This document shows positions 28,412-37,191 of a stretch of 56,078 nucleotides of DNA, piece by piece (within the stretch, counting starts at the first letter, position 1; the number at the start of each line of letters is the position of its first letter). The DNA is from Afipia sp. P52-10 (GTDB taxonomy: Bacteria; Pseudomonadota; Alphaproteobacteria; Rhizobiales; Xanthobacteraceae), in NCBI RefSeq assembly GCF_000516555.1, contig NZ_AZSJ01000007.1, positions 1,189,100-1,245,177 on the forward strand. Reading direction: 5' to 3'. Under the pieces are notes generated by a model, which ran no database searches, was not told the DNA's origin, and was given only the letters and a program-made list of their open reading frames with translations. A program made the position numbers and the translations under genes.

Positions 28412-29569
28412 TCAATCCAGCGTCCGGCGAAACCGCGTCACCGCGATCGTCATCGCGAACAGCGTCAAAACCAGCAGTGCCACGGCGTCATATTGCAGGT
28501 TCTCCAGCGACGCCCCTTTCAGCATGATCGCACGCACGATCCGCAAGTAGTGCGTCAGCGGCAGCGCCTCGCCGATCCACTGCGCCCATTCCGGCATGCC
28601 GGCAAACGGAAACATGAAGCCCGACAGGAGGATGTTCGGCAGGAAGAACATCATCGACATCTGCATCGCCTGCAATTGGTTCTGGGCGATGGTGGAGAAC
28701 GTGTAGCCGATCGACAGGTTGGCGGTGATGAACAGCGTCGAGAGCAAGGCCAGCATCGTCAGGCTGCCGAGGATTGGCACGCCGAACAGCAGCACGCCGA
28801 GCGATATGATCAGCGCCGCCTGCAGGAAGCCGACCAGCACATAAGGAATGATCTTGCCGAGCATCACCTCCACCGGCTTGATCGGCATCGACAGCAGGCT
28901 TTCCATCGTGCCGCGCTCGACCTCGCGCGTTACCGACAGCGCGGTGAAGATCAGCATCGTCATGGTCAGGATCGTACCGGTCAATCCCGGCACGATGTTC
29001 AGCCGCGAGGCGCCCGCCGGATTGTAGCGGGCATGGGCGCGCACCTCGAATGGCGGCTGTTCTGTCGTGCCGGCCACGCGGTCGTGCGCCAGCGCGGTCG
29101 ATGTGATCCGGCCGAGCGTTCCGAGCGCCGCGCTCGCGGCCACCGGATCGGTGGCATCGGCCGCGACCAGCAGCGCCGGTTGATCACCGCGGCGCACGGC
29201 CCGCTCGAAGCCACGGGGAATCTCGATGCCGAACAGCACGGTTCCGGATTCGAGCAGCCGATCGAACTCCTGCTCCGTGCGCACCTGATGGGTGAAGCGG
29301 AAGTACGCGGTGTTCTCCAGCGCCTTCAGCACCGAGCGGGCGAGATCGCTGTCTTCCTGCAGCAGCACCGCGGTCGGCAGGTGGCGCGGCGTAGTGTTGA
29401 TGGCGTAGCCGAACAGCAGGAGCTGCATCACCGGAATCATGATGATCATCGCGAACGACACGCGGTCGCGCTTGAGCTGGATGAACTCCTTCAGCAGCAT
29501 CGCCCAGGTTCGCCGCAACGCGGCAAAGCGCGGCTCGGGGCGGTCCTCTGGACGGTACGTCATCGTCAT
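28412..29569 (-). CDS. ABC-2 type efflux permease (YhhJ/YbhS-like)
   Basis: 385 residues. One N-terminal helix (MIIMIPVMQLLLFGYAI) is followed by a large extracytoplasmic domain (about residues 60-175) and five C-terminal helices, the layout of drug or metabolite ABC-2 permeases. VERGTMESLLSMPIKPVEVMLGK near residue 240 is the coupling-helix region, and MFFLPNILLSGFMFPFAGMP near 310 is the family signature. It overlaps the ATPase gene by four bases and forms an efflux complex with that ATPase and the HlyD-type adaptor upstream. Confidence 0.92.
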   Translation of the reverse strand: MTMTYRPEDRPEPRFAALRRTWAMLLKEFIQLKRDRVSFAMIIMIPVMQLLLFGYAINTTPRHLPTAVLLQEDSDLARSVLKALENTAYFRFTHQVRTEQEFDRLLESGTVLFGIEIPRGFERAVRRGDQPALLVAADATDPVAASAALGTLGRITSTALAHDRVAGTTEQPPFEVRAHARYNPAGASRLNIVPGLTGTILTMTMLIFTALSVTREVERGTMESLLSMPIKPVEVMLGKIIPYVLVGFLQAALIISLGVLLFGVPILGSLTMLALLSTLFITANLSIGYTFSTIAQNQLQAMQMSMMFFLPNILLSGFMFPFAGMPEWAQWIGEALPLTHYLRIVRAIMLKGASLENLQYDAVALLVLTLFAMTIAVTRFRRTLD

Positions 29570-30525
29570 TGGAAATTGTCCTTCGCGCGGTTCATCAGCT
29601 CGATGAACACGTCTTCGAGCGACGGCTCGCCGCGCTGCCAGGTGATCCCTTGACGCGAACGGTATGGCGCGATCGCAGTCTCCAGCGCCTCTGCATCGCG
29701 TCCCGACACATGCAGGCTGTTGCCGAACGGCGCGACCATATCGATGCCCGGCTTGCCAGTCAGCTCCCCCTGCAAGCCGTTCAGGTCCGCGCCGCTCACC
29801 GTGTATGTGATCAACGCCGAATTGGCGATCACCTCCTCCACCGTGCCGCGCACCAGCAGCTGGCCATAGGCGATGTAGGCGATCTCATGACAGCGCTCGG
29901 CCTCGTCCATGTAGTGGGTCGACACCAGCACGGTCAGCCCTTCGGCCGCGAGCGCATGGATCTCGTTCCAGAACTCGCGCCGCGCCTTCGGATCGACGCC
30001 GGCGGTCGGCTCGTCCAGCAGCAGCAGTTGCGGGCTCGGCAGCGTGCAGGCGCCGAGCGCGAGTCGTTGTTTCCAGCCGCCGGACAGTTCGCCGGCAAGC
30101 TGCTCCTCGCGGCCCTGAAGGCCGAGCCGGCCGATCATGTCACGCGCCGCCGCGCGCGGATCAGGAAGCCCATAGAGGCGGGCGACGAACTCCAGGTTCT
30201 CGCGCACCGACAGATCCTGATAGAGGCTGAAGCGCTGTGTCATATAGCCGACGTGACGGCGGATCGTGTCAGCCTCGGTGCGGATATCATAGCCGAGACA
30301 GGTGCCGTCGCCGCTGTCGGGAGTGAGCAGGCCGCAGAGCATGCGGATGGTGGTGGTCTTGCCCGACCCGTTCGGACCGAGGAAGCCGTAGATCGCCCCG
30401 CGCTTGACCTGCATCGACAGGTCGCTGACCACCTTGCGGCCGCCGAACGATTTCGACAGACCGCGCACGTCGATGGCGATATCGGCGGCGACAGCAGGCT
30501 CTGCGGGTTTGACGTCGCTCTGCAT
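29566..30525 (-). CDS. ABC transporter ATP-binding protein
   Basis: A 319-residue ATPase. Walker A GPNGSGKTTTIRMLCG near residue 53, Q-loop MTQRFSLYQDLSVREN near 95, signature LSGGWKQRLALG near 143 and Walker B LLLLDEPTAGVDPKAR near 165. The signature motif LSGGWKQ and the RFSLYxDLxVxEN block are typical of YbhF/YhiH-class exporters rather than importers. It is the third gene of the TetR-HlyD-ATPase-permease operon, starting 12 bases after the adaptor stop. Confidence 0.94.
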   Translation of the reverse strand: MQSDVKPAEPAVAADIAIDVRGLSKSFGGRKVVSDLSMQVKRGAIYGFLGPNGSGKTTTIRMLCGLLTPDSGDGTCLGYDIRTEADTIRRHVGYMTQRFSLYQDLSVRENLEFVARLYGLPDPRAAARDMIGRLGLQGREEQLAGELSGGWKQRLALGACTLPSPQLLLLDEPTAGVDPKARREFWNEIHALAAEGLTVLVSTHYMDEAERCHEIAYIAYGQLLVRGTVEEVIANSALITYTVSGADLNGLQGELTGKPGIDMVAPFGNSLHVSGRDAEALETAIAPYRSRQGITWQRGEPSLEDVFIELMNRAKDNFQ

Positions 30526-30537
30526 GGCAGCCTCGCA

Positions 30538-31356
30538 TTATGGCCGTCCGGCGGTTTTCCCGGCGCCGGACGTATCACTGCCCACGTTGCTCGCGCTGGC
30601 GACTGTAGCGCGTTCGACGATCGTCACCGGTTGGCCGACACGCAGCAACTCGGGCCGGTTGGGGCGCGCCTGCACGAGATAGACCAGCTTGTTGCGCTCC
30701 TCGAGGCTGTAGATCACCGGCGGCGTGTATTCCGCCGAGGTGGCGATGTAATAGACCTTCGCCGTCAGATCGTTCGCACAGTTGTCGCAGGTGACGCGCA
30801 CATCCTGTCCCACGGAGAGCTTGGGCAGTTCGGTTTCGGAGACGAAGAAGCGCACCTTCATGTTGCCGGGCGGCAGGATCGACAACACCGGCCGCTGCTG
30901 CGGCACCATCTCACCTTCGCGGAAGTAAATCTGCTGGATCCTTCCGGCCACCGGCGCGAAGGCGCTGCGTCGCGCAAGCCGGGTCTGCGAGGTGTTCACG
31001 CGCGCTTCGGCGATCCGCAACGCGGACACAGCCGAGTCGAGATTGGCTTGCGTGCCCGAACCCGTACGACTCAGACTCTGCGCTCGGTCGAACGTCTGCT
31101 TCGCATTGGCAAGTGCCGCGGTCTGCTGGTTGAGATCGGCCTTCTGCAAATCGTCATCGAGGGCGTAAAGCGGCTCGCCGACCGTGACCTGATCGCCCTC
31201 GCGCACCGACAGCTGGATCACCCGCCCGGCCTCGTCCGGGCTGACGAAGATCAGATCGGCCTCGACCCAGCCCTGGTAGCCGGGGTCGCTCTGACCGCTG
31301 CAGGCCGCGAGCAAGACCACTATGGCGATCGTTGCAATGTGTCTCGCGCGGATCAT
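30538..31356 (-). CDS. HlyD-family efflux adaptor lipoprotein
   Basis: A 272-residue membrane-fusion protein. The signal sequence ends in LLAAC (Cys19), so it is lipid-anchored in the periplasm. GYQGWVEADLIFVSPDEAG and VREGDQVTVGEPLYALD form the first half of the lipoyl domain. A coiled-coil hairpin at about residues 70-130 (LNQQTAALANAKQTFDRA and LRIAEARVNTSQTRL) is followed by FAPVAGRIQQIYFREGE and beta-barrel segments. It links the ABC permease to an outer membrane channel. Its ATGA overlaps the TetR stop by four bases. Confidence 0.92.
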   Translation of the reverse strand: MIRARHIATIAIVVLLAACSGQSDPGYQGWVEADLIFVSPDEAGRVIQLSVREGDQVTVGEPLYALDDDLQKADLNQQTAALANAKQTFDRAQSLSRTGSGTQANLDSAVSALRIAEARVNTSQTRLARRSAFAPVAGRIQQIYFREGEMVPQQRPVLSILPPGNMKVRFFVSETELPKLSVGQDVRVTCDNCANDLTAKVYYIATSAEYTPPVIYSLEERNKLVYLVQARPNRPELLRVGQPVTIVERATVASASNVGSDTSGAGKTAGRP

Positions 31357-32075
31357 GCTGGCCTCCCGGGGCCGAAAATTAGATCGATGTGCGCCTTCAG
31401 CATCGCCTTGACGTCGAGCGCATCATATTTGCCGAACAGCCCTTCCCAGATCACCGCCACCATCGCGGGCGCGATCAGGAGCTGCGGAAATTGCACCAGC
31501 GCCGGATGCGTGATCTCGCCGCGGGCGATGCCATATTCGACAAGCGTCCTCATGCCGGCCATCCCGCGTGAGATCACCTCGCGATGGTAAAACTCCGACA
31601 GCGACGGAAAGCGTGCGCCCTCGGCGATGATCAGGCGAACGATGTCGCCGCGTTGCGTGTGCAACACTTCACGCTCGAACGTCGTGGCGAACATCTCGAA
31701 AATCGCCCGCGCCGACATCTGTCCCGTCGCGGGTGGCGTCAGCCGCCCGAGCAGCGGCACAATGGAGGTGCGGACCAACTCCTGAAACAGCGCCTCCTTA
31801 TCGAAGAAGTGGAGATAGATCGTGCCCTTGCCGACCTTCGCCCGCTTGGCGATGTCTTCGAGGCGCGAGGCTGCAAACCCCTTCGCCGAAAACTCCACCA
31901 GCGCCGCATCGATGATCGCCTGCCGCCGCTCGGCGACGCCGGCCTCCCGCTTGCTCGAACGGGCGCGATTGCGCACAGCGGCTGCGCCAGCCGGCCCGGG
32001 AGGATTCGACTGGATCGCCATATGCGTCTGAGGCGGCCGCACGACGCCCCGTTGTTTTGGATCGGTTTCAGTCAT
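31353..32075 (-). CDS. TetR/AcrR-family regulator of the adjacent efflux operon
   Basis: 240 residues. A 45-residue basic, Pro-rich N-terminal extension precedes the helix-turn-helix: RRQAIIDAALVEFSAKGFAA followed by LEDIAKRAKVGKGTIYLHF at about residues 50-90. The C-terminal domain (IVPLLGRLTPPATGQMSARAIF onward) matches the efflux-regulator type. The start is uncertain: ATG at 32075 lies only six bases from the operator palindrome, and ATG at 32021 would remove 18 residues; neither has a clear ribosome binding site. It is the first gene of the operon, so it most likely represses its own synthesis together with the pump. Confidence 0.9.
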   Translation of the reverse strand: MTETDPKQRGVVRPPQTHMAIQSNPPGPAGAAAVRNRARSSKREAGVAERRQAIIDAALVEFSAKGFAASRLEDIAKRAKVGKGTIYLHFFDKEALFQELVRTSIVPLLGRLTPPATGQMSARAIFEMFATTFEREVLHTQRGDIVRLIIAEGARFPSLSEFYHREVISRGMAGMRTLVEYGIARGEITHPALVQFPQLLIAPAMVAVIWEGLFGKYDALDVKAMLKAHIDLIFGPGRPA

Positions 32076-32081
32076 GCCAAT

Positions 32082-32107
32082 AATATGACTGACTGGTCAG
32101 TCATATT
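32082..32107. promoter_or_regulatory. Perfect 26-bp palindrome, probable TetR operator
   Basis: AATATGACTGAC-TG-GTCAGTCATATT: two perfect 12-base arms around a two-base centre, six bases upstream of the first possible TetR start codon. The TGACTGACTGGTCAGTCA core is typical of TetR-family sites in which two dimers can bind. Confidence 0.88.
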
Positions 32108-32428
32108 CAAGGGAAATTGGCCTATGCGTCCCCATGGTGCGTAAGGGACGCGCAAGGACGCTGAGTCGGGGGACCGTTATGCACGTGCCGCCTTGAAGCC
32201 GATGTTTGACGCGGAATAACCGCTTGTTCTGATAAGACTTCTCAGCTTTGTCGCACAGATCGCCCCCGCATTCAGCCTGGTGACGGAAGCATCGCCACCT
32301 GCTTCACGACGCAAATCTCGGTCGTGGTGCGCGCCAGCTCTGGCGGAAACGCAGAGCTATGAAGGGAACCGGCCGCCATTTTTCCCGCTTAGATTGATTG
32401 AAAGAACACGGCCATCATGGAGGCCGCC
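32108..32428. other. Intergenic region, no gene seen
   Basis: About 320 bases between the TetR operator and a small secreted protein gene. GCGTCCC (32126-32132) and GGGACGC (32145-32151) form an inverted repeat; nothing else was recognised. Confidence 0.5.
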
Positions 32429-32773
32429 ATGAAGAAGCTTGTGCTGGTCGCTGTCGCCACAACGACAATCATGATGGCCGACGGGAGAGCACTGGCGCAG
32501 GTCCCGTCACCACCCGCGCCCGCTGCACAGACAGGCTCCGTGGACCCTCCATCGTCCGCGACCAGCGGACCGCTCGGCACCAATCCGGGTGCATACCGAG
32601 GCGACGGCAGCGCACCAAGCGAGCCTGCTTTCCCGCCAGGAATGACCACCGGCTCCAGTCCATCCAGAGTGATGAGTGACTCCGATCGGCCCCTCGGCAC
32701 CGGCGATCCGGACATCGATCGACAGGATCGCGAGCTGGACCGTAAGATCAGATCGATCTGCAGAAAATGCTGA
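32429..32773 (+). CDS. Small secreted hypothetical protein
   Basis: 114 residues. A signal peptide (MKKLVLVAVATTTIMMADGR, cleavage likely after ALA) is followed by a Pro/Ser/Gly-rich disordered stretch to about residue 85. The C-terminal segment DPDIDRQDRELDRKIRSICRKC is short and charged, with two Cys. GGAGG lies five bases before the ATG at 32429, which is preferred over the ATG at 32417. I do not recognise a domain; similar small secreted proteins with this kind of tail occur in the family. It is convergent with the DUF4189 gene, 18 bases apart. Confidence 0.65.
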   Translation: MKKLVLVAVATTTIMMADGRALAQVPSPPAPAAQTGSVDPPSSATSGPLGTNPGAYRGDGSAPSEPAFPPGMTTGSSPSRVMSDSDRPLGTGDPDIDRQDRELDRKIRSICRKC

Positions 32774-32791
32774 ATGCGACGTCATCGTCAG

Positions 32792-33166
32792 CTAACCGCG
32801 CGCGTCGCAGGCCCAGGTGCGGATGACGCACTCCTTGCCGCCGAACTTGTAGCAGTTGCGCATGGCGGCATTTTGCGCCGATGAAATGCGCGCGGCGACT
32901 GCGTATCCATGCGCGCCGCAGGGATTGGCCATATCAACCGAGAACGCCGCGCAGGCGCGCTTCATGGTGACAGTGGTACACTGGCCTTTGCATTGCCGCT
33001 TGGCCGCATCCATCGCCGAGCGGGCATCACCATAATCGAATGCATGTCCGTAAGCGCCGCATTGGCCGATCGCCAAGGCGCCGGCAGCTTTCGCCGACAT
33101 GCTCGAGCCGACAATAAGCCATGAAACGACAAGACCGGCGATGACGCGCGCCGCAATTCCCAACAC
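32792..33166 (-). CDS. Secreted DUF4189 domain protein
   Basis: About 124 residues. A hydrophobic N-terminus (VIAGLVVSWLIVG) acts as a signal sequence. The mature part, GALAIGQCGAYGHAFDYGDA then AAKRQCKGQCTTVTMKRACAAF, with NPCGAHGYAVAARIS near the C-terminus, is the DUF4189 pattern: Ala/Gly-rich with evenly spaced cysteines likely in disulfides. The start is a GTG at 33166 preceded by GGGGAGGGG; a TTG at 33193 is the alternative. The function is unknown. Confidence 0.75.
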   Translation of the reverse strand: MLGIAARVIAGLVVSWLIVGSSMSAKAAGALAIGQCGAYGHAFDYGDARSAMDAAKRQCKGQCTTVTMKRACAAFSVDMANPCGAHGYAVAARISSAQNAAMRNCYKFGGKECVIRTWACDARG

Positions 33167-33261
33167 GAATGCCCCTCCCCCGAGTCGACGCAACGAGGTT
33201 AGGCGGCAGCCGTTTCAACTTGGTGAAGATAGGACCGATGCGGCAGAGCGCCGCGCGCGAT

Positions 33262-34863
33262 TCACCCGCGCGCCTGCGCTAACGCTTCCGGCGTATCGAT
33301 GTCGAGAAAGGCGCTCGGGCCCTCGGCTTCCACCTCGACCACGGCTTCGGCGTGGCGCGCGATCATGTGCCGTGCGCCGACATCGCCCTCCAGCGTCATC
33401 AACTCGTCGAAGAACCGGCGCGACCACAGCACCGGATTGCCGCGCCGCCCTGCATGCGCGGGCACCGCGATCAACGCGCCTCTGTCGGGCGCGAACGCAT
33501 CGATCAAACGATCGATCAACGACGCATCGACCAGCGGCATGTCGCCGAGGCAGACGACCGCACCATCGATGTTCGCAGGCACCGCTGCGATGCCCGCCTT
33601 CACCGAACTCGCGATGCCGTCGGCATAAGTCGGATTGGCCGCGAAACTCACATCGAGGCCGCTCAGTGCCGCGCGTACGCGATCCTCCTGATGCCCGGTC
33701 ACGACGATCACCGGCTTGGCGCGCGAGGCGAGCGCCTGCTCGGCAACGATGCGGACCAGCGGCTTGCCGTGCAGCAATTCCAGCAGCTTGTTCGGTCCAC
33801 CCATACGGCTCGAACGCCCTGCGGCCAGCACCACGGCGGCGACACCGCGGTTGCCCTCTCCGACGGTGGACGCGCGCGGTTGCGGCCGCGTCACGATTTC
33901 CATCAGCAGACCGCCAACGCCGAGCCCGGTGATATCAGCGCGCGTCACCGGAAGGCCTGCCAGAAGGCGCATCAGCACCCAATCGAAGCCGTTTTCCTTC
34001 GGTGAGCGGGCGCAGCCTGGCGCACCCAGCACCGGCCGCCCTCTCGCCTGTCCGATCAACATCAGATTGCCCGGATCGACCGGCATGCCGAAATGCTCGA
34101 CCGCGCCGCCCACCTGCTCGATCGCCGCCGGAATCACGTCGCGCCGGTCAGCGATGGCGGACGCACCGAACACGATCACCAGCTCCGCACCGCCGTCGAG
34201 CAGCGCCTCGATCGCCGCCGACAACTCCCTCTCCTCGTGGGTGACACGATGCTCGGCGATGATCTCCGCGCCTGCGGGCTTCAGCCGTTCAGCTGTCACC
34301 TGCAACGTCTTCTCGATCACCTTCTTCGCGAGTCCCGGCAGCAGCGTCGAGACGATCCCGACCTTGCGGATGCGATACGGCGCAACCCGCAACGTCCCCG
34401 GCGGCACCTGCGCGATGGCAGCATCGCGCAGTCGAGCCGGCATCCCGAACGGCACGATCTTGACGGTAGCGATCATCTCGCCCGCCACCACCGGCTTGAA
34501 GTTGGGCAGCGTCGCCAATGTGATCGCTTCATCGACGCGGTTGATGTGATCGACCGCCGCACGATCCACCACCAGCACCCCGGCCGAGCCCGCAAACAGG
34601 TTGGAACGCCCGGTGAAAGCGCGTTCGACAATCACGTTCTCGCCGCCGATCGCCTGCGCGATGCTCGCCGCCGCCTCGTCTTCGGAGATATCGTCTGGCT
34701 CCAGTTGGGCAACGACGATCTCCACAACACCGGCCGCCGTCAATGCGTCGACTTCAGCCGCTCCGATAACGGTCCCTTTCTTCAATACCAGCCCATTCTG
34801 GCGGATGCTGTGAACGGTCACCCCGCCGATCGCCTCGGACGGCTTCATCGCACCGAATTTCAT
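33262..34863 (-). CDS. MoeA-like / MobA(MocA)-like fusion, molybdenum cofactor maturation
   Basis: A 533-residue two-domain protein. The N-terminal 330 residues resemble the molybdopterin-binding MoeA/CinA type (SIRQNGLVLKKGTVIGAAEV near residue 20, VIVFGASAIADRRDVIPAAI near 230). From about residue 342 a MobA/MocA-type nucleotidyltransferase starts with AAVVLAAGRSSRMGGPNKLL, followed by VVCLGDMPLVD and the C-terminal SAFLDIDTPEAL. MocA-type enzymes make the molybdopterin cytosine dinucleotide used by CO-dehydrogenase-like hydroxylases. The gene overlaps the XdhC gene by four bases and ends the Mo-hydroxylase operon. Confidence 0.88.
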   Translation of the reverse strand: MKFGAMKPSEAIGGVTVHSIRQNGLVLKKGTVIGAAEVDALTAAGVVEIVVAQLEPDDISEDEAAASIAQAIGGENVIVERAFTGRSNLFAGSAGVLVVDRAAVDHINRVDEAITLATLPNFKPVVAGEMIATVKIVPFGMPARLRDAAIAQVPPGTLRVAPYRIRKVGIVSTLLPGLAKKVIEKTLQVTAERLKPAGAEIIAEHRVTHEERELSAAIEALLDGGAELVIVFGASAIADRRDVIPAAIEQVGGAVEHFGMPVDPGNLMLIGQARGRPVLGAPGCARSPKENGFDWVLMRLLAGLPVTRADITGLGVGGLLMEIVTRPQPRASTVGEGNRGVAAVVLAAGRSSRMGGPNKLLELLHGKPLVRIVAEQALASRAKPVIVVTGHQEDRVRAALSGLDVSFAANPTYADGIASSVKAGIAAVPANIDGAVVCLGDMPLVDASLIDRLIDAFAPDRGALIAVPAHAGRRGNPVLWSRRFFDELMTLEGDVGARHMIARHAEAVVEVEAEGPSAFLDIDTPEALAQARG

Positions 34864-35576
34864 GCCGCAGACTCTTTGACGTTGTCTGCGGCAGCCGCCT
34901 TGGGTTGTCGTAGGCGCGCGGTGATCTCGGCCATGATCGACACGGCGATCTCGGCCGGCGACACCGCACCGATGGCGAGGCCGATCGGCGCATGGATGCG
35001 CGCCAGCGCCTGCTCCGGAATGCCTTGCGCCTTCAGCCGCTCAAGCCGCCGCCCGTGCGTCTTCCGCGAGCCGAGCGCGCCGATGTAGAAGCAATCCCGC
35101 TCCAGCGCGTGCGTCAGCGCCGGATCGTCGATCTTCGGATCGTGCGTCAACGCCACGAATGCGGTGTAGTGATCGACGTTCAGCGGCGGCAAAGCCACGT
35201 CCGGCCACTCGGCGAGCAGCGGAATGTCCGGAAAGCGCTCGGGGCTCGCAAACGCGGTGCGCGGATCGACGATGGTGACGTCGTAGTCGAGCATGCGCGC
35301 CATCGGTGCCAGCGCCTGGCTGATGTGGACAGCGCCCGTGATGACCAGACGCGCGGCGGGCGCATGCACCGTGACGAACAGCTTGCGGCCGTCAGCCTCG
35401 ATCATGCCGCTCTTGTTCATGCGCAGGCATTTGTCGAGTTCGCCGGCGAGCCTGTCGGAGGCGATGTCCTTTGCCTTCACCAGCCGCTGGCCGCCGCCGG
35501 CCATGTCGGTGACGACCAGCACCGGCCTGCGCGCGGCGCGCTCTGCGTTCAGGTCTGCAAGCGTTTCGGCTTTCAC
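34860..35576 (-). CDS. XdhC-family Mo-cofactor insertion protein
   Basis: 238 residues. The C-terminal XdhC Rossmann domain includes RLVITGAVHISQALAPMARML near residue 78, VTIVDPRTAFASPERFP near 98, YTAFVALTHDPKIDDPALT near 135 and YIGALGSRKTHGRRLERL near 160. XdhC proteins bind the cofactor, help sulfurate it and hand it to xanthine-dehydrogenase-family enzymes. This gene carries the half that the next upstream gene (CoxI-like) lacks; they overlap by four bases and probably act together. Confidence 0.9.
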   Translation of the reverse strand: MKAETLADLNAERAARRPVLVVTDMAGGGQRLVKAKDIASDRLAGELDKCLRMNKSGMIEADGRKLFVTVHAPAARLVITGAVHISQALAPMARMLDYDVTIVDPRTAFASPERFPDIPLLAEWPDVALPPLNVDHYTAFVALTHDPKIDDPALTHALERDCFYIGALGSRKTHGRRLERLKAQGIPEQALARIHAPIGLAIGAVSPAEIAVSIMAEITARLRQPKAAAADNVKESAA

Positions 35577-35899
35577 GACCCGACCTTTTCGACGAACACG
35601 CGGATGGTCCCGCCGCAGGAGAGCCCGACCTTCCAGGCGGTCTCGTCGGCCACACCGAACTCCAGCATCTTCGGCTCACCGCTCTCGATCACGTCCAGCG
35701 CCTCGGTGACCACCGCCCCCTCGACGCATCCGCCCGACACCGAACCAAGAAACGTCCCCTCGTCGTTGATGACGAGGTGCGAACCGGTCGGGCGCGGAGC
35801 CGATCCCCAGGTCTCGACCACCGTGGCGAGCGCCACGCCATGGCCCGCCTTCTTCCATTCCTCAGCGGTCTTCAGAATGTCGTCGTCACGGCTCAGCAT
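35573..35899 (-). CDS. coxI: CoxI-like (XdhC N-terminal domain) protein
   Basis: 108 residues, equal to the XdhC/CoxI N-terminal domain only. Key blocks are VETWGSAPRPTGSHLVIND near residue 30, GSVSGGCVEGAVV near 55 with the conserved Cys, and VGLSCGGTIRVFVE at the C-terminus with the second Cys. The start at 35899 (MLSRDDD) sits six bases after GGGAG; the ATG at 35905 is too close to it. It pairs with the XdhC-domain gene downstream. The symbol coxI is given by neighbourhood and domain content. Confidence 0.88.
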   Translation of the reverse strand: MLSRDDDILKTAEEWKKAGHGVALATVVETWGSAPRPTGSHLVINDEGTFLGSVSGGCVEGAVVTEALDVIESGEPKMLEFGVADETAWKVGLSCGGTIRVFVEKVGS

Positions 35900-35967
35900 A
35901 CGCATCTCCCATCAGTAGTCCGCGTGCCCTCCGATCATGAAACCGGCGCTCACTTGCGGAGCACACG

Positions 35968-37182
35968 CTAGGCAGCGGGTCGTATCAAGGAACGGGCGGC
36001 AGGCGCGACCGACAAGGCATCGATCAACTCGCCTATCGACTTTAGATTGTGTACCGGGCGGAATTCGTCAACGTGCGGCAGCATCATTTTCACGCCCTGA
36101 GCCTTCGGCTCGAAGCCTGAATAGCGCAGCAGTGGATTGAGCCAGATCAGCCGCCGGCAGGAGCGATGCAGCCGGTCCATCTCGAAGCCCAGCCGGGCAT
36201 CTGCCTCTCGTTCCAACCCATCGCTGATCAACAGCACGATCGCGCCTTGCCCCAGAACGCGGCGGCCCCACAACTTGTTGAAGGCATGCAGCGACGGCGC
36301 GATCCGCGTGCCGCCGGACCAGTCCTCCACCATCGCCGAGCAGCGCGCCAGCGCGTCGTCCGGATCGCGGGCGCGCAGCGCGCGGGTGATGTTGGTCAGG
36401 CGTGTCCCGAACAGGAACACCGAAACGCGTTTGCGGGCATCCGTCACCGCATGCAGGAAATGCAGGAACAGCCGCGTGTACTCGCTCATCGAACCGGAGA
36501 TATCGAGCAGCGCCACGACCGGCACCGGCTTGTCGATATGACCAAGGCGATGGAAGTTGACGATCTCACCGCCGGTTCGCAGCGAGCCGCGCAACGTGCG
36601 CCGCAGATCGAGCTTGCGCCCGCGCGGCAGCGGCTGGAAGCGCCGCGTCGGTCTTTCTGCGAGCGGCAGCTTCAATCGCTCGATCGCGCGCGTCACGCTG
36701 GCGATTTCGGCCGCGCTCATCTGCGCGAAATCCTTCGTCTGCAGCACCTCTTCGTCAGAGACCGAAAGTTGCATCTCCTGCACGTAGCTTTCGCGCTCCT
36801 TCACCATGTCCCGCTGCGACAAGGCCTCCTGCACGCGGCGCGACGCCGGCGGCGGCGGCTTCTGTTCCGGCTGTCCAGGCAGCGGCACGCTATCGACGAG
36901 TTGGTCCCAGTTCTGTTCGGCGCGGAAGAAAATCTCGAATGCCTGCGCAAAGATCGTCGCGTGCTCGTGGCGCTTGACGAAGATGCATTCGAGCGCCGCG
37001 AACACATCCGCACGGTTGCTCAAGCCCACCACCTGCAACGCCTTCAGCGCATCGATGGTCGCGCCGGGGCCGACCGGCATGCCGGCGGCCCGCAGCGCGC
37101 GCGCGAAGCCGATGATGTTGTCCGCGATGACACCCGATCCCGAAAGATCCGGAGCAGAGGGTATGTCAGCAATGTCCGGCAT
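35968..37182 (-). CDS. coxE: CoxE-like VWA-domain protein
   Basis: 404 residues. The N-terminal part (FARALRAAGMPVGPGATIDAL) is typical of CoxE. The VWA domain carries VVALLDISGSMSEYTRLFLHF near residue 222, the DxSxS metal-ion-dependent adhesion motif, followed by DPDDALARCSAMVEDWSGGTRI, the next conserved loop. CoxE works with the MoxR-type ATPase CoxD in maturing the CO dehydrogenase active site. The gene follows that ATPase after nine bases. Confidence 0.9.
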   Translation of the reverse strand: MPDIADIPSAPDLSGSGVIADNIIGFARALRAAGMPVGPGATIDALKALQVVGLSNRADVFAALECIFVKRHEHATIFAQAFEIFFRAEQNWDQLVDSVPLPGQPEQKPPPPASRRVQEALSQRDMVKERESYVQEMQLSVSDEEVLQTKDFAQMSAAEIASVTRAIERLKLPLAERPTRRFQPLPRGRKLDLRRTLRGSLRTGGEIVNFHRLGHIDKPVPVVALLDISGSMSEYTRLFLHFLHAVTDARKRVSVFLFGTRLTNITRALRARDPDDALARCSAMVEDWSGGTRIAPSLHAFNKLWGRRVLGQGAIVLLISDGLEREADARLGFEMDRLHRSCRRLIWLNPLLRYSGFEPKAQGVKMMLPHVDEFRPVHNLKSIGELIDALSVAPAARSLIRPAA

Positions 37183-37191
37183 GGGCGGACC

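Noticed and set aside
29569-31590. 673-residue plus-strand frame opposite the ABC ATPase and HlyD genes
   Set aside because: Shadow frame; His/Gln/Arg-rich, no motif.
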